A DNA stretch of 59,146 nt, from assembly GCF_000299035.1 (NCBI RefSeq), contig NZ_AKCS01000019.1, positions 1 to 59,146 of the forward strand, in the 5' to 3' direction. A model generated the notes under the pieces. The model made no database searches. It saw only the letters and a list, made by a program, of their open reading frames with translations, and had not been told where the DNA came from. Within the stretch, counting starts at the first letter, position 1. Each line of letters starts with the position of its first letter. Positions 1 to 10,343 of the stretch are shown in pieces. Source of the stretch: Bacillus bingmayongensis. Lineage in GTDB: Bacteria > Bacillota > Bacilli > Bacillales > Bacillaceae_G. The translations under genes and the position numbers were made by a program.

Positions 1-35
1 GGCCTTGCCCCTGTGAGAGTAGGACGTCGCCAAGC
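1..35 (+). rRNA. rrf: 5S rRNA, 3' end only
   Basis: The first 35 bases match the 3' end of a Bacillus 5S rRNA (conserved CCTGTGAGAGTAGGACG followed by the closing CGCCAAGC). The rest of the gene lies outside the window. A Rho-independent terminator follows at once, so this is the end of an rRNA operon upstream of ctsR. Confidence 0.85.
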
Positions 36-41
36 AATTTT

Positions 42-70
42 AAGACGAGTCATTTTGACTCGTCTTTTTT
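42..70 (+). terminator. rRNA operon terminator
   Basis: An 11-bp perfect stem (AAGACGAGTCA, 42-52, pairing with 56-66), a 3-nt loop and a run of T form a classic intrinsic terminator directly after the 5S rRNA. Confidence 0.9.
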
Positions 71-388
71 GTACACTTTAAAAAATAGCCCATCTTTCAT
101 CATTTTCCGAATTTCTTCAATGTTGATAGCAAAAGCTACACCATAACAGCTTCTTACATTTTGTGTGAGTGATTGCATCCTCTGTATTCTTTGTTAATTT
201 CTCAATAGGAAAACTTCTGCTTTTCTTCATCCTAGACTTTTATAAAATGCACATTGGTAACCCCTATAGTCTTACATTGTTATAAATTTAATAAGACATT
301 TAAAGGGTATTTTTTTAATAGACCTAAATAATAAATTGAGTGATTAAAGAACAAAAATTTTGGCTAGGATAGTGAAGAAGCAAAAGAG
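71..388. other. AT-rich intergenic stretch before the ctsR promoter
   Basis: About 320 bp between the rRNA terminator and the ctsR SigA promoter. I see no open reading frame with a ribosome-binding site here. The only recognisable element is a possible SigB promoter at 286-310, listed separately. Confidence 0.6.
286..310 (+). promoter_or_regulatory. Candidate SigB promoter of the ctsR operon
   Basis: ATTTAA (286-291), 13-nt spacer, GGGTAT (305-310). This matches the B. subtilis general-stress consensus GTTTAA-N12-14-GGGTAT at 11 of 12 positions. The homologous B. subtilis clpC operon has a SigB promoter upstream of its SigA promoter, which supports the call; activity here is inferred. Confidence 0.45.
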
Positions 389-416
389 TTGCAAATTTCT
401 TTAATACGTATATAAT
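389..416 (+). promoter_or_regulatory. SigA promoter of the ctsR operon
   Basis: TTGCAA (389-394), 16-nt spacer, TATAAT (411-416). The predicted start site falls near 423, inside the CtsR operator, as expected for a promoter blocked by its own product. Confidence 0.75.
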
Positions 417-419
417 TAA

Positions 420-436
420 AGTCAAAGATAGTCAAA
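420..436 (+). promoter_or_regulatory. CtsR operator
   Basis: Tandem heptads AGTCAAA (420-426) and AGTCAAA (430-436) separated by GAT are a perfect match to the CtsR box RGTCAAA-NAN-RGTCAAA apart from the first spacer base. The box covers the predicted transcription start, so CtsR binding would block initiation. Confidence 0.9.
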
Positions 437-457
437 GTCAATAAAGGTGGCGGATAA

Positions 458-919
458 ATGAGAAATATATCTGATATCATTGAGCAATATCTAAAGCAAG
501 TTATTGACTTAAGCAATAATAATGTGATTGAGATTAAGAGAAATGAGATTGCGGATCGATTTGATTGTGTCCCGTCTCAAATTAATTATGTAATCAATAC
601 TCGTTTTACGTTAGAAAGAGGATTTGTAGTTGAAAGTAAACGAGGCGGAGGAGGTTACATTCGCATTATCAAAGTCAAATTGCATGACGATATAGACATT
701 ATTGATCAAATGCTTCATATGATTGAGCATAGTATTGCGCAAGGAAATGCGGAAAGTATTATTATCCGATTAGTGGAAGAAGATATTGTGACAAATCGGG
801 AAGCAAAACTTATGCTGAGTGTGCTAGATCGATCTGTATTATTAATGGATTTACCTTCTCGAGATGAACTTAGGGCTCGGATACTATGCGCAATGTTAAG
901 GACACTGAAATATAAATAA
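458..919 (+). CDS. ctsR: Transcriptional repressor CtsR
   Basis: CtsR represses class III heat-shock genes (clpC operon, clpP, clpE) by binding tandem heptads such as those at 420-436. The 153-residue length is normal. An N-terminal winged helix-turn-helix spans about residues 1-70, with the glycine-rich wing RGGGGYIRI at 62-70; the C-terminal half forms the dimerisation region. Arg62 in the wing corresponds to the arginine that McsB phosphorylates or contacts in Geobacillus CtsR. The ATG follows a good ribosome-binding site (AAGGTGG). First gene of a six-gene unit, so it represses its own operon. Confidence 0.95.
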   Translation: MRNISDIIEQYLKQVIDLSNNNVIEIKRNEIADRFDCVPSQINYVINTRFTLERGFVVESKRGGGGYIRIIKVKLHDDIDIIDQMLHMIEHSIAQGNAESIIIRLVEEDIVTNREAKLMLSVLDRSVLLMDLPSRDELRARILCAMLRTLKYK

Positions 920-1067
920 ATACAGCTTTTGTTAAGAAATGTTTTTAGCGGTAATTCATTTTATAGTGGGACTTTTTACAGATAAGATTAAGTTAACAAA
1001 ATAATCTAATGACGTATAAAAAGTATCATGAGGTAGATCGTTCCTGTTGTGAAGGTAGGGATATAAG

Positions 1068-1616
1068 ATGACTTGTCAAAATTGTAATATAAGACCAGCA
1101 GCTTTACATTATACAAAAGTGATAAACGGACAAAAGACGGAAGTTCATCTTTGTGAGCAATGTGCAGAGCAAAATGGCTATACGTCTTTCTTTCAATCAA
1201 CACAATCTAGTTTTTCTTTTCATGACTTACTAGCTGGATTGCTACATGGAAAACAATCAATGATTGAAAACCAAGAGGATAGCTTTTCGGATACAAGAGT
1301 GTTGCGATGTCCAACTTGTAATATGACATATAAACAATTTGCAAAAGTGGGTCGCTTTGGATGTGCTTCTTGTTATGAGACATTTAAGGAACAACTAAAG
1401 CCAATGCTGAAGCGGCTTCATGGTGGTCATACACATCATTGTGGAAAAATTCCAGAACGTATGGGAGGAAATATTCATCTAAAGAAAGAATTAGATGAAC
1501 TAAAACTAAAATTAAGGCAATATGTACAGAAAGAAGAATTTGAAAACGCAGCTCAAACGCGTGATCAAATTCGAAGTATTGAAAATCAGCTTAGTGAGCA
1601 TAGAGAGGGGGAATAA
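1068..1616 (+). CDS. mcsA: McsA, zinc-binding activator of the McsB arginine kinase
   Basis: McsA activates McsB and modulates CtsR; the family also links to heavy-metal and thiol stress. Four CXXC pairs are visible (Cys3/6, 29/32, 81/84, 99/102), consistent with zinc binding, and a UVR motif occupies about residues 139-174, the same type of motif found in the ClpC middle domain. Length 182 aa is usual. It lies 148 nt after ctsR and ends 4 nt before mcsB, so translation with mcsB is probably coupled. The ribosome-binding site (AAGGTAGGG) is modest. Confidence 0.93.
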   Translation: MTCQNCNIRPAALHYTKVINGQKTEVHLCEQCAEQNGYTSFFQSTQSSFSFHDLLAGLLHGKQSMIENQEDSFSDTRVLRCPTCNMTYKQFAKVGRFGCASCYETFKEQLKPMLKRLHGGHTHHCGKIPERMGGNIHLKKELDELKLKLRQYVQKEEFENAAQTRDQIRSIENQLSEHREGE

Positions 1617-1620
1617 TTCT

Positions 1621-2685
1621 ATGTCACTGGATCGTATTATGAATGAAGCAATTAGTCCGTGGATGAGGGGAGATGGTCCCGATTCTGATATTGTTTTAAG
1701 TAGTCGTATTCGTTTGGCTCGTAATTTAAAAGATTATCATTTCCCTATTATGCAAACGGATGAAGAAGCTAAGCAGATTACTAATTTATTTCAAAAGAAG
1801 TTTGTAAATCAGAAAGTGAAATCCTTCGGGAATTTTGAACTATTAAAAATGAATGAACTAAAGCCGCTTCAGCGAAGGGTTTTAGTAGAAAAACATTTAA
1901 TTAGTCCTAATCTTGCTGGAACAGAATTTGGTGCGTGTCTACTATCAGAAAACGAACATATAAGTGTAATGCTTAATGAAGAAGACCATGTGCGGATTCA
2001 GTGTTTGTTCTCAGGATTGCAATTATTAGGAGCGTTACAAAACGCAAACAAAATGGATACTTGGATTGAAGAAACAGTTGAATATGCTTTTGATGAATCG
2101 CTTGGCTATATTACAAGTTGCCCTACAAATGTTGGAACGGGGTTACGCGCTTCTGTGATGATGCATTTACCAGCACTTGTTTTGACGAAACAGATAAATC
2201 GTATTATACAAGCGATTCAACAATTAGGTTTAGTCGTAAGAGGAATATACGGTGAAGGTAGCGAAGCCTTAGGTAATATATTTCAAGTTTCTAATCAAAT
2301 GACATTAGGAAAATCAGAAGAAGATATTATAGCAGATTTAGAGAGTGTCGTTCATCAGCTTATACAACAAGAGAAAGTAGCTCGAGAACTGATTAAGAAA
2401 AATTCAAGTATTGAACTTGAAGACCGAGTATATCGTTCTTATGGTGTACTGGCCAATAGTCGATTAATTCAATCGACAGAGGCAGCTACTTGTCTGTCAG
2501 ATATGCGGCTAGGCATTGACCTTGGTTATATAAAAAATATATCAAGAAATATTTTAACAGAGCTGATGGTATTAACTCAGCCAGGAATTTTACAGCAATA
2601 CGCGGGCGGTCCTTTAAGCCCGGAAGAAAGGGATTATCGAAGAGCAACATTAATCCGTGAACGATTACGAATTGAACAAAATTGA
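1621..2685 (+). CDS. mcsB: Protein-arginine kinase McsB
   Basis: McsB phosphorylates arginines on client proteins, marking them for ClpCP degradation, and inactivates CtsR. The 354-aa protein has the phosphagen-kinase fold signature: substrate-loop SSRIRLARN near residue 27, catalytic acid in NEED (Glu121), Cys167 in SCPTNVGTG, and Arg337-Asp338 of the phospho-arginine allosteric site near the C-terminus. The reading frame is open further upstream from 1522, but the ATG at 1621 has the ribosome-binding site (GAGAGGGGG) and gives the family N-terminus; the longer form would overlap mcsA by almost 100 nt. Confidence 0.95.
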   Translation: MSLDRIMNEAISPWMRGDGPDSDIVLSSRIRLARNLKDYHFPIMQTDEEAKQITNLFQKKFVNQKVKSFGNFELLKMNELKPLQRRVLVEKHLISPNLAGTEFGACLLSENEHISVMLNEEDHVRIQCLFSGLQLLGALQNANKMDTWIEETVEYAFDESLGYITSCPTNVGTGLRASVMMHLPALVLTKQINRIIQAIQQLGLVVRGIYGEGSEALGNIFQVSNQMTLGKSEEDIIADLESVVHQLIQQEKVARELIKKNSSIELEDRVYRSYGVLANSRLIQSTEAATCLSDMRLGIDLGYIKNISRNILTELMVLTQPGILQQYAGGPLSPEERDYRRATLIRERLRIEQN

Positions 2686-2707
2686 GCGCAAGTAGGAGGC
2701 GATTTCT

Positions 2708-5143
2708 ATGATGTTTGGAAGATTTACAGAACGAGCACAGAAAGTATTAGCTTTATCTCAAGAAGAGGCAATTCGCATTGGACATAATAATATTGGGACA
2801 GAACATATTTTACTTGGGCTTGTACGCGAAGGAGAAGGAATTGCAGCTAAAGCGTTAATTGCCCTTGGGTTAAGTCCAGAGAAGGTACAAAAAGAAGTAG
2901 AGGGATTAATTGGGCGTGGAACAGAGATGTCTCAAACTGTTCATTATACACCACGTGCCAAAAAAGTAATTGAGTTATCGATGGATGAGGCACGTAAGCT
3001 TGGTCATTCTTATGTCGGAACGGAACACATTTTATTAGGATTAATCCGTGAAGGAGAAGGTGTTGCAGCGCGTGTTTTAAATAACTTAGGTGTAAGTTTA
3101 AATAAAGCAAGACAACAAGTATTGCAGCTTCTTGGAAGCAATGAAGCTACATCAGGTCATCAAGGTGGTGCATCAGCAAATGCAAATACACCAACGCTTG
3201 ATAGTTTAGCAAGAGATTTGACAGTTGTTGCACGTGAAGGGCGCCTAGATCCTGTTATTGGCCGTAGTAAAGAGATTCAACGTGTTATTGAAGTATTGAG
3301 TCGCAGAACTAAGAATAACCCAGTATTAATTGGAGAACCTGGTGTAGGTAAAACAGCAATTGCTGAGGGCTTAGCACAGCAAATTGTAAATAATGAAGTT
3401 CCAGAAACATTACGTGATAAGCGTGTTATGACGTTAGATATGGGTACAGTTGTAGCTGGTACAAAGTATCGTGGTGAATTTGAAGATCGCTTAAAGAAAG
3501 TGATGGATGAAATTCGACAAGCGGGTAATATTATCTTGTTTATCGATGAACTTCATACATTAATTGGTGCAGGTGGTGCAGAAGGTGCGATTGACGCATC
3601 CAATATTTTAAAACCATCGTTAGCACGTGGTGAATTGCAATGTATTGGGGCGACAACATTAGATGAGTATCGTAAATACATTGAAAAAGATGCAGCGTTA
3701 GAAAGACGTTTCCAACCAATTCATGTTGACGAACCAAGCTTAGAAGAATCGATTCAAATTTTAAAAGGATTACGCGATCGTTACGAGGCACATCATCGCG
3801 TTTCCATTACAGATGATGCAATTGATGCATCTGTAAAACTTTCGGATCGTTATATTACAGATCGTTTCTTACCTGATAAAGCGATTGACCTAATCGATGA
3901 AGCAGCTTCAAAAGTACGCTTACGTTCCTATACAACACCGCCAAATTTAAAAGAACTTGAAGTGAAGCTTGAAGAAATTCGAAAAGAAAAGGATGCAGCC
4001 GTACAGAGCCAAGAGTTTGAAAAGGCAGCTTCTTTACGAGATATGGAACAACGCTTACGTGAAAAGTTAGAAGATACGAAACGTCAGTGGAAAGAGCAGC
4101 AAGGAAAAGAAAACTCAGAAGTAACAGTAGAAGATATTGCAAATGTTGTTTCTACGTGGACACGTATTCCAGTTTCTAAACTGGCACAAACAGAAACAAA
4201 TAAATTATTGAATCTAGAATCTATTTTACATGACCGTGTAATTGGCCAAGATGAAGCTGTTGTCGCGGTAGCGAAAGCGGTGCGCCGTGCACGAGCGGGT
4301 TTAAAAGATCCAAAACGTCCAATTGGTTCATTTATTTTCTTAGGACCGACTGGTGTAGGTAAAACTGAGCTTGCACGCGCATTAGCAGAATCTATGTTCG
4401 GTGATGAGGATGCGATGATTCGTATTGATATGTCTGAGTACATGGAGAAACATTCTACGTCTCGCTTAGTAGGATCTCCTCCAGGATATGTTGGATATGA
4501 AGAAGGCGGTCAATTGACTGAAAAGGTTCGCCGTAAACCATATTCTGTCGTTCTATTAGATGAAGTAGAGAAGGCTCATCCAGATGTATTTAACATTTTA
4601 CTGCAAGTGCTAGAAGATGGACGTTTAACAGATTCTAAAGGGCGTACAGTTGATTTCCGTAATACAATTGTTATTATGACATCTAACGTTGGTGCGGAAG
4701 CGTTAAAACGCAATAAACATCTTGGTTTTAACGTACAAGATGAGGGCCGTGATTATTCAGATATGAAGGGCAAAGTAATGGATGAATTGAAAAAAGCGTT
4801 TCGTCCAGAATTCTTAAACCGCATTGATGAAATTATTGTGTTCCATATGCTTGAGAAAAAGCATATTCAAGAGATTGTAACGCTTATGGTTAATCAACTA
4901 GTGAATCGATTAAAAGAACAAGAGATTGAATTAGAGTTAACAAGCAAAGCGATTGAAGCGATTGCTGATAAAGGATTTGATCGTGAGTATGGTGCTCGTC
5001 CACTCCGTCGAGCAATTCAAAAACATGTAGAAGATCGATTATCAGAAGAGCTTCTAAAAGGAGCAATTGAGAAAGGTCAAAAAGTTGTCTTTGATGCTGA
5101 AGGAGAATCATTTGTCATTCGCAGTGCAGAAAAGGTAAAATAA
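2708..5143 (+). CDS. clpC: ClpC, AAA+ unfoldase of the ClpCP protease
   Basis: Hexameric ATPase that unfolds proteins, including arginine-phosphorylated ones, and feeds them to ClpP; adaptors include McsB and MecA. Domain order in the 811 residues: two N-terminal Clp_N repeats (about 1-145), first AAA module with Walker A GEPGVGKT at 209-216 and Walker B FIDELH, a coiled middle domain with a UVR motif near 420-455, second AAA module with Walker A GPTGVGKT at 546-553, then the C-terminal D2-small domain. It begins Met-Met, as ClpC in B. subtilis does, after AGGAGGCG. A terminator-like hairpin follows. Confidence 0.97.
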   Translation: MMFGRFTERAQKVLALSQEEAIRIGHNNIGTEHILLGLVREGEGIAAKALIALGLSPEKVQKEVEGLIGRGTEMSQTVHYTPRAKKVIELSMDEARKLGHSYVGTEHILLGLIREGEGVAARVLNNLGVSLNKARQQVLQLLGSNEATSGHQGGASANANTPTLDSLARDLTVVAREGRLDPVIGRSKEIQRVIEVLSRRTKNNPVLIGEPGVGKTAIAEGLAQQIVNNEVPETLRDKRVMTLDMGTVVAGTKYRGEFEDRLKKVMDEIRQAGNIILFIDELHTLIGAGGAEGAIDASNILKPSLARGELQCIGATTLDEYRKYIEKDAALERRFQPIHVDEPSLEESIQILKGLRDRYEAHHRVSITDDAIDASVKLSDRYITDRFLPDKAIDLIDEAASKVRLRSYTTPPNLKELEVKLEEIRKEKDAAVQSQEFEKAASLRDMEQRLREKLEDTKRQWKEQQGKENSEVTVEDIANVVSTWTRIPVSKLAQTETNKLLNLESILHDRVIGQDEAVVAVAKAVRRARAGLKDPKRPIGSFIFLGPTGVGKTELARALAESMFGDEDAMIRIDMSEYMEKHSTSRLVGSPPGYVGYEEGGQLTEKVRRKPYSVVLLDEVEKAHPDVFNILLQVLEDGRLTDSKGRTVDFRNTIVIMTSNVGAEALKRNKHLGFNVQDEGRDYSDMKGKVMDELKKAFRPEFLNRIDEIIVFHMLEKKHIQEIVTLMVNQLVNRLKEQEIELELTSKAIEAIADKGFDREYGARPLRRAIQKHVEDRLSEELLKGAIEKGQKVVFDAEGESFVIRSAEKVK

Positions 5144-5155
5144 GTATAGACAAAC

Positions 5156-5184
5156 AAAGAGGGCTAAATAATAGCCCTCTTTCT
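5156..5184 (+). terminator. Terminator or attenuator after clpC
   Basis: An 11-bp stem (5156-5166 with 5172-5182), a 5-nt loop and a short T-rich tail. radA lies only 55 nt beyond on the same strand, and I see no strong SigA promoter in between, so this probably reduces rather than abolishes expression of radA-disA. Confidence 0.75.
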
Positions 5185-5238
5185 TGTACAAGAAGGATAC
5201 ATGTTTACATATGAAAGTGAAGTGAAGTAAAAAACAAA

Positions 5239-6615
5239 ATGGCTAAAAAGAAAACGAAATTTATATGTCAAGAATGTGGTTATCAGTCACCGAAATATAT
5301 GGGGAAGTGCCCTGGATGCGGGCAATGGAATACGCTTGTTGAAGAGATGGAACAAGTTGTATCATCAAGGCGTATCAACTATGCAAATGCGATTCAAACG
5401 GAAGTAACGAAGCCAAGGCGTCTTACAGAAGTAGAAACAAAATCAGAGGCACGGATTGAAACAAAATTTCAAGAATTTAATCGTGTACTCGGTGGAGGAA
5501 TTGTTGATGGTTCCCTCGTACTTATTGGAGGAGACCCTGGAATTGGAAAGTCAACTTTATTGCTACAAATATCATCGCAATTAGCGGATTCTTCGTATGA
5601 TGTATTGTATATATCTGGTGAAGAATCAGCAAAACAAATTAAACTTCGTGCAGATCGTCTACATGTAAATGGAGATAACTTATTTGTTGTTTCGGAAACA
5701 GATTTACAGAGAATTGCGGCACATATCGATGAAATGAATCCTTCCTTTGTTGTTATTGATTCCATTCAAACTATTTATTTACCAGAAGTAACCTCAGCGC
5801 CAGGAAGTGTTTCACAAGTACGTGAATGTACAGCCGAACTGATGAAGCTTGCAAAAACGAAAGGAATTCCAATTTTTATCGTAGGACATGTAACGAAAGA
5901 AGGCGCAATTGCAGGGCCGCGTATGTTAGAGCATATGGTGGATGCAGTTCTTTATTTTGAAGGAGACCGTCATCATACATATCGTATTTTACGAGCAGTT
6001 AAAAATCGCTTTGGTTCTACAAATGAAATGGGTATATTTGAAATGAAGGAATTAGGTCTTGCGGAAGTATTAAATCCTTCTGAGATTTTTCTAGAAGAAA
6101 GACCCGTTGGAGTTGCTGGCTCTACAGTTGTAGCTTCTATGGAAGGGACAAGGCCGGTTTTAGTAGAAATACAAGCATTAATTTCTCCTACTAGTTTTGG
6201 AAATCCACGAAGAATGGCTACAGGGATTGATCATAATCGTGTATCGCTTATTATGGCAGTGCTAGAAAAAAGAGCAGGTTTATTATTGCAAAACCAAGAT
6301 GCTTATTTAAAGGTTGCTGGAGGATTACGATTGGATGAACCAGCAATTGATTTGGCGGTTGCTTTAAGTATTGCATCGAGTTTTCGAGATAAGTCAACTG
6401 CACCAACCGATGCGGTAATAGGAGAAGTTGGGTTAACTGGAGAAGTAAGAAGGGTATCGAGAATTGAACAACGAGTACAAGAAGCGGCTAAATTAGGATT
6501 TCAGCGCGCCATCATCCCACGAAAAAATTTAGGGGGTTGGACAATTCCTGACGGGATTGAAGTAGTTGGTGTATCTAATTTAGGAGAGGCGCTTCGTTTG
6601 ACATTAGGAGGCTAG
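5239..6615 (+). CDS. radA: DNA repair protein RadA (Sms), DnaB-like branch-migration helicase
   Basis: RadA helps RecA process recombination intermediates. The 458-aa protein shows an N-terminal C4 zinc finger (Cys10, 13, 24, 27), a RecA-like ATPase with Walker [11 protein letters not shown] at 97-106, the RadA-specific KNRFG motif at 255-259, and a C-terminal Lon-protease-like domain without proteolytic function. The ribosome-binding site before ATG 5239 is weak (purine-rich GAAGTGAAGTG), but the start matches the family N-terminus. The end of the gene carries the ribosome-binding site for disA, 3 nt downstream. In B. subtilis RadA and DisA interact functionally. Confidence 0.95.
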   Translation: MAKKKTKFICQECGYQSPKYMGKCPGCGQWNTLVEEMEQVVSSRRINYANAIQTEVTKPRRLTEVETKSEARIETKFQEFNRVLGGGIVDGSLVLIGGDPGIGKSTLLLQISSQLADSSYDVLYISGEESAKQIKLRADRLHVNGDNLFVVSETDLQRIAAHIDEMNPSFVVIDSIQTIYLPEVTSAPGSVSQVRECTAELMKLAKTKGIPIFIVGHVTKEGAIAGPRMLEHMVDAVLYFEGDRHHTYRILRAVKNRFGSTNEMGIFEMKELGLAEVLNPSEIFLEERPVGVAGSTVVASMEGTRPVLVEIQALISPTSFGNPRRMATGIDHNRVSLIMAVLEKRAGLLLQNQDAYLKVAGGLRLDEPAIDLAVALSIASSFRDKSTAPTDAVIGEVGLTGEVRRVSRIEQRVQEAAKLGFQRAIIPRKNLGGWTIPDGIEVVGVSNLGEALRLTLGG

Positions 6616-6618
6616 GCT

Positions 6619-7692
6619 ATGGAAGAAAACAAGCAACGTGTCAAAAGTATGATTAATATTTTACAGCTTGTTGCACCAGGGACACCTCTGCGGGAAGGAA
6701 TAGATAATGTACTTCGCGCGCAAACAGGTGGCTTAATTGTCCTTGGATATAACGATCAGATTAAAAGTATTGTTGATGGAGGGTTTCATATTAATTGTGC
6801 ATTCTCTCCTGCCAGTTTATACGAACTAGCAAAAATGGATGGAGCTCTTATTTTAAATGAGACGGGAAGTAAAATTTTAATTGCAAATGCACAATTGGTT
6901 CCCGAGTCATCTATTGATTCCATTGAAACAGGAATGCGTCATCGTACAGCAGAACGTGTAGCGAAGCAAACGGGAAGTCTTGTTGTTGCTATTTCACAAA
7001 GGCGTAACGTAATTACGCTATATCAGGGAAGTCTACGTTATACACTAAAAGACATAGGTGTTATTTTAACAAAGGCAAATCAGGCAATTCAAACTTTAGA
7101 AAAATACAAGGCAGTATGGAATGATGGTATTACGAATTTGGGTATTCTAGAATTTGAGGAAGTTGTTACGATGTCTGAAGTGGTCCATGTCTTGCATAGT
7201 GTTGAGATGGTACTTCGTATTAAGAACGAAATCCTAAGTTATATTCATGAATTAGGAACAGAAGGTAGACTTATTCGTTTACAGCTTACTGAGCTATTGG
7301 CAGATTTGGAAGCAGAGGCGGCATTATTAATTAAAGACTACTATCAGGAAAAGACACAGGATCACTACCAAATTTTAAAAAAATTACAGGAGCTTGCAAA
7401 TGCACAGCTTTTAGAAGATAGTGATTTAGTGAAATTGCTTGGTTACCCAGGACAAATGAGTTTAGAGGAAAGTGTTACACCGAGAGGGTATAGGATTACA
7501 AGTAAAATTTCTAGGGTACCACCTCTTATTATTGAAAACTTAATTAATCGATTTAGAACATTGCAAGGTGTTTGTCGCGCAAGTATTAACGAATTAGATG
7601 ATGTAGAAGGAATTGGAGAAGTTCGAGCGAAAAAAATACGTGAAGGTTTAAAACGAATCCAAGAGCATTTATATATGAGTAGACACAATTAA
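6619..7692 (+). CDS. disA: DNA integrity scanning protein DisA, diadenylate cyclase
   Basis: DisA makes c-di-AMP from two ATP and scans DNA, pausing at damage to signal a sporulation checkpoint. The DAC domain (about 1-145) has both catalytic motifs: DGA at 74-76 and RHRTAER at 107-113. A helical linker follows, then a C-terminal helix-hairpin-helix DNA-binding domain (about 290-357, with [14 protein letters not shown]). Length 357 aa is typical. The start follows GGAGG within the last codons of radA, implying coupled translation. Confidence 0.96.
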   Translation: MEENKQRVKSMINILQLVAPGTPLREGIDNVLRAQTGGLIVLGYNDQIKSIVDGGFHINCAFSPASLYELAKMDGALILNETGSKILIANAQLVPESSIDSIETGMRHRTAERVAKQTGSLVVAISQRRNVITLYQGSLRYTLKDIGVILTKANQAIQTLEKYKAVWNDGITNLGILEFEEVVTMSEVVHVLHSVEMVLRIKNEILSYIHELGTEGRLIRLQLTELLADLEAEAALLIKDYYQEKTQDHYQILKKLQELANAQLLEDSDLVKLLGYPGQMSLEESVTPRGYRITSKISRVPPLIIENLINRFRTLQGVCRASINELDDVEGIGEVRAKKIREGLKRIQEHLYMSRHN

Positions 7693-7852
7693 GAATATTA
7701 CATTGATTTCATAATATAACGACACTAGCGCATTTTTGGTATATGATATGGTATATTGGTAAATAAAACAATTTATGAAAAGACACGTCCGCTTTTGCAT
7801 TCGGCGTTTTGATTAGCAAAACAATGGTTAATAATGAGTAGGAGGTGGTTGG

Positions 7853-8971
7853 ATGTTAAAACGGATCGTACAGCTCTTCTTTTTAGTAATCGGGGGAGCA
7901 TTAGGGATTTATTTAATCCCGAAACTTATTAATGTATTGGACATTGGTGCAGTTCCTTTACTTGAAGGCTCATATGTTCGTGCAATTATTGGTGCCATTA
8001 TTTTATTTTTAACAACATTTTGGCTCGTAGATTATATTGTTCAGCTTATTAAACATATTGAAGAAGCGCTTGTAAAGGCTCCTGTAACAGATGTTTTATT
8101 TGGTACGCTAGGATTAATTTCGGGCCTTATTGTTGCATATTTAATTTTGATACCAATTCGTGAATTTACAATTCCAGTTATTAGCACTGTATTACAAATC
8201 TTCTTTACACTTTTACTTGGTTACTTAGGGTTCCAAGTAGGATTTAAAAAGAGAAATGAATTGTTAGGATTATTTACACTACCCCAACGCGGTGGTAAGA
8301 AGAAAAATAATAATAACGAGAATGAAGAAGTTGGAACAGAAGCAGGAGTAGAAGAATCCTCTTCTCATTGGAAAATTCTTGATACAAGTGTAATCATTGA
8401 CGGACGTATTGCTGATATTTGTCAAACAAAGTTTCTAGAAGGAACAATTGTGATTCCTCAGTTTGTATTAGAAGAGTTGCAACATATTGCAGATTCTTCT
8501 GATGCATTAAAGCGTAATCGCGGGCGTAGAGGATTAGATATTTTAAACCGTATTCAAAAAGAGATGCCAATTCCAGTAGAGATTTATGAAGGCGATTTCG
8601 AAGACATTCAAGAAGTGGACAGCAAGCTTGTGAAATTAGCGAAGGTAACTGGTGGTACTGTTGTCACGAATGATTTTAATTTAAATAAAGTTTCTGAACT
8701 ACAAGGAGTAACGGTTCTGAACATTAATGATTTAGCAAATGCGATTAAACCAGTTGTACTTCCTGGTGAAGAATTAAGTGTTTATGTTGTCAAAGATGGA
8801 AAAGAACAAAATCAAGGTGTTGCTTATTTAGATGATGGTACGATGATTGTAGTAGAAGACGGTAGGGAATATGTTGGTTCACAACTGGATGTACTTGTTA
8901 CGAGTGTACTACAAACATCTGCTGGTCGCATGATTTTTGCGAAGCGTAAATTACTAGAAAAAGCATTATAA
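7853..8971 (+). CDS. yacL: Membrane-anchored PIN/TRAM-domain protein YacL
   Basis: The 372-aa protein has about four N-terminal transmembrane helices (roughly 5-27, 43-66, 80-103, 109-131), a charged lysine/asparagine linker, a PIN nuclease-like domain starting near 174 with the acidic residue in [10 protein letters not shown] (Asp177) and the later [11 protein letters not shown] motif, and a C-terminal TRAM domain probably binding RNA. The cellular substrate is not established to my knowledge. The ATG follows AGGAGGTGG. A 160-nt gap after disA suggests its own promoter; TATATT at 7752-7757 with an upstream TG is a weak extended -10 candidate. Confidence 0.88.
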   Translation: MLKRIVQLFFLVIGGALGIYLIPKLINVLDIGAVPLLEGSYVRAIIGAIILFLTTFWLVDYIVQLIKHIEEALVKAPVTDVLFGTLGLISGLIVAYLILIPIREFTIPVISTVLQIFFTLLLGYLGFQVGFKKRNELLGLFTLPQRGGKKKNNNNENEEVGTEAGVEESSSHWKILDTSVIIDGRIADICQTKFLEGTIVIPQFVLEELQHIADSSDALKRNRGRRGLDILNRIQKEMPIPVEIYEGDFEDIQEVDSKLVKLAKVTGGTVVTNDFNLNKVSELQGVTVLNINDLANAIKPVVLPGEELSVYVVKDGKEQNQGVAYLDDGTMIVVEDGREYVGSQLDVLVTSVLQTSAGRMIFAKRKLLEKAL

Positions 8972-8987
8972 GTAGAGGGTTATTAGC

Positions 8988-9671
8988 ATGTATACATTAA
9001 TTATTCCGGCTGCGGGCCAAGGGAAGCGAATGGGTGCTGGTAAAAATAAATTATTTTTGCTTATTAATGAAGTGCCTATTATTGTGCATACATTACGCGC
9101 CTTTGAAAAAGATAAAGCATGTAAAAATATTATTATGGCAATTAATGAAGAGGAACGCCCTTATTTTGAAGAGTTAATGCAGAAGTATCATATTCAAAAG
9201 GATGTGCAGTTTATTCAGGGCGGAGCTGAAAGACAAGATAGCGTGTATAACGCTGTTCAACATGTGAAGCATGTTGATTACGTTCTTGTACACGATGGAG
9301 CACGTCCGTTTGTAACGAATAAAATGATTCATGCTGTATTAACTACAGCGAAGCAGAAGGGTGCTTCTATTTGTGCAGTACCTGTTAAAGATACTGTGAA
9401 AAAAGTAGAACAGAATACGGTTGTTGAAACAGTTGAACGTTCTCAGTTAAGAGCGGTACAAACACCACAAGGGTTTTCCGTTCCTCTTTTATTAGAGGCG
9501 CATAGGAGTGCGAAACAAGGATGCTTCCTTGGTACAGATGATGCAAGTCTTGTAGAACGCATAGGAAAAGAAGTAGGCGTAGTAGAGGGTAGTTATTATA
9601 ATATTAAAGTAACAACACCAGAAGATTTATTAATTGCCGAAAGTTTCCTGCGTGTTCAGAAGGAACGATAG
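8988..9671 (+). CDS. ispD: 2-C-methyl-D-erythritol 4-phosphate cytidylyltransferase IspD
   Basis: Third enzyme of the MEP isoprenoid pathway: joins CTP to methylerythritol phosphate to give CDP-ME. Nucleotidyltransferase signature [10 protein letters not shown] at 7-16 binds CTP, and HDGARP at 102-107 contributes to metal and CTP binding; APVKDTVKK carries another conserved substrate segment. Length 227 aa is standard. It starts 16 nt after yacL and is followed by a terminator-like hairpin, with ispF, the fifth enzyme of the pathway, next. Confidence 0.95.
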   Translation: MYTLIIPAAGQGKRMGAGKNKLFLLINEVPIIVHTLRAFEKDKACKNIIMAINEEERPYFEELMQKYHIQKDVQFIQGGAERQDSVYNAVQHVKHVDYVLVHDGARPFVTNKMIHAVLTTAKQKGASICAVPVKDTVKKVEQNTVVETVERSQLRAVQTPQGFSVPLLLEAHRSAKQGCFLGTDDASLVERIGKEVGVVEGSYYNIKVTTPEDLLIAESFLRVQKER

Positions 9672-9686
9672 TGATGGTATAATATT

Positions 9687-9720
9687 AAGAAAAGCTCGGT
9701 AACTACCGGGCTTTTCTTAA
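9687..9720 (+). terminator. Hairpin between ispD and ispF
   Basis: A ~15-bp stem with one G-T pair (9687-9701 with 9706-9720) and a 4-nt loop. It is A-rich on one side and T-rich on the other, so it could work on either strand, but no long T run follows. Probably a partial terminator. Confidence 0.65.
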
Positions 9721-9777
9721 TAGATTCATCGAAATAAGATTATGAGTTTCAGTAGTTTAGTTTAAGGAGGATGTAAA

Positions 9778-10254
9778 ATGTTTCGAATTGGACAAGGTTT
9801 TGATGTACACGAATTTGCAGAAGGTAGACCATTAATTATCGGTGGAATTACGATTCCGCATGAAAAAGGTTTATTAGGTCACTCAGATGCAGATGTACTT
9901 TTACATACAATTGCTGATGCATGTTTAGGAGCAATTGCTGCAGGTGACATCGGAAAACATTTTCCAGATACAGATCCTGCCTTTAAGGATGCAGATTCAG
10001 CGGTGTTATTACAAAAAGTTTGGGAATTTGTGCGTGAGCAAGGGTATGAGTTAGGTAATCTAGATTGTACAATTATTGCACAGAAGCCAAAAATGGCCCC
10101 ACATATTGAAAGTATGCGTAAGCGTATTAGTGAGTTGTTAGAAACCTCTATAGATAATATTAATGTAAAGGCGACAACGACTGAAAAATTAGGATTTACA
10201 GGGAGAGAAGAAGGAATTGCTTCTCAAGCAGTTGTATTATTACAGAAAAAATAG
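9778..10254 (+). CDS. ispF: 2-C-methyl-D-erythritol 2,4-cyclodiphosphate synthase IspF
   Basis: Cyclises CDP-ME 2-phosphate to MEcPP with release of CMP, in the cytosolic MEP pathway. The 158-aa protein carries the zinc ligands Asp9 and His11 (GFDVHEF) and His43, and the family signature [17 protein letters not shown]; the C-terminal [16 protein letters not shown] binds the cytidine. The ATG is preceded by AAGGAGGATG. It is separated from ispD by 106 nt and a hairpin, so it may have partly independent expression. Confidence 0.96.
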   Translation: MFRIGQGFDVHEFAEGRPLIIGGITIPHEKGLLGHSDADVLLHTIADACLGAIAAGDIGKHFPDTDPAFKDADSAVLLQKVWEFVREQGYELGNLDCTIIAQKPKMAPHIESMRKRISELLETSIDNINVKATTTEKLGFTGREEGIASQAVVLLQKK

Positions 10255-10343
10255 TTGTTTTTGATTCGTAAGATGGATAATCATATTTTTTTGGTGTACA
10301 ATTATAGAATGTGTTGACATTAAGAATGGAAGGTGTACCAATT

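Noticed and set aside
1522-1620. N-terminal extension of McsB by 33 residues.
   Set aside because: It overlaps mcsA, has no ribosome-binding site and has no counterpart in the family; the ATG at 1621 fits.
4084-4443. A 119-codon frame opposite clpC.
   Set aside because: It covers the conserved Walker A2 region of clpC and has no start signals.
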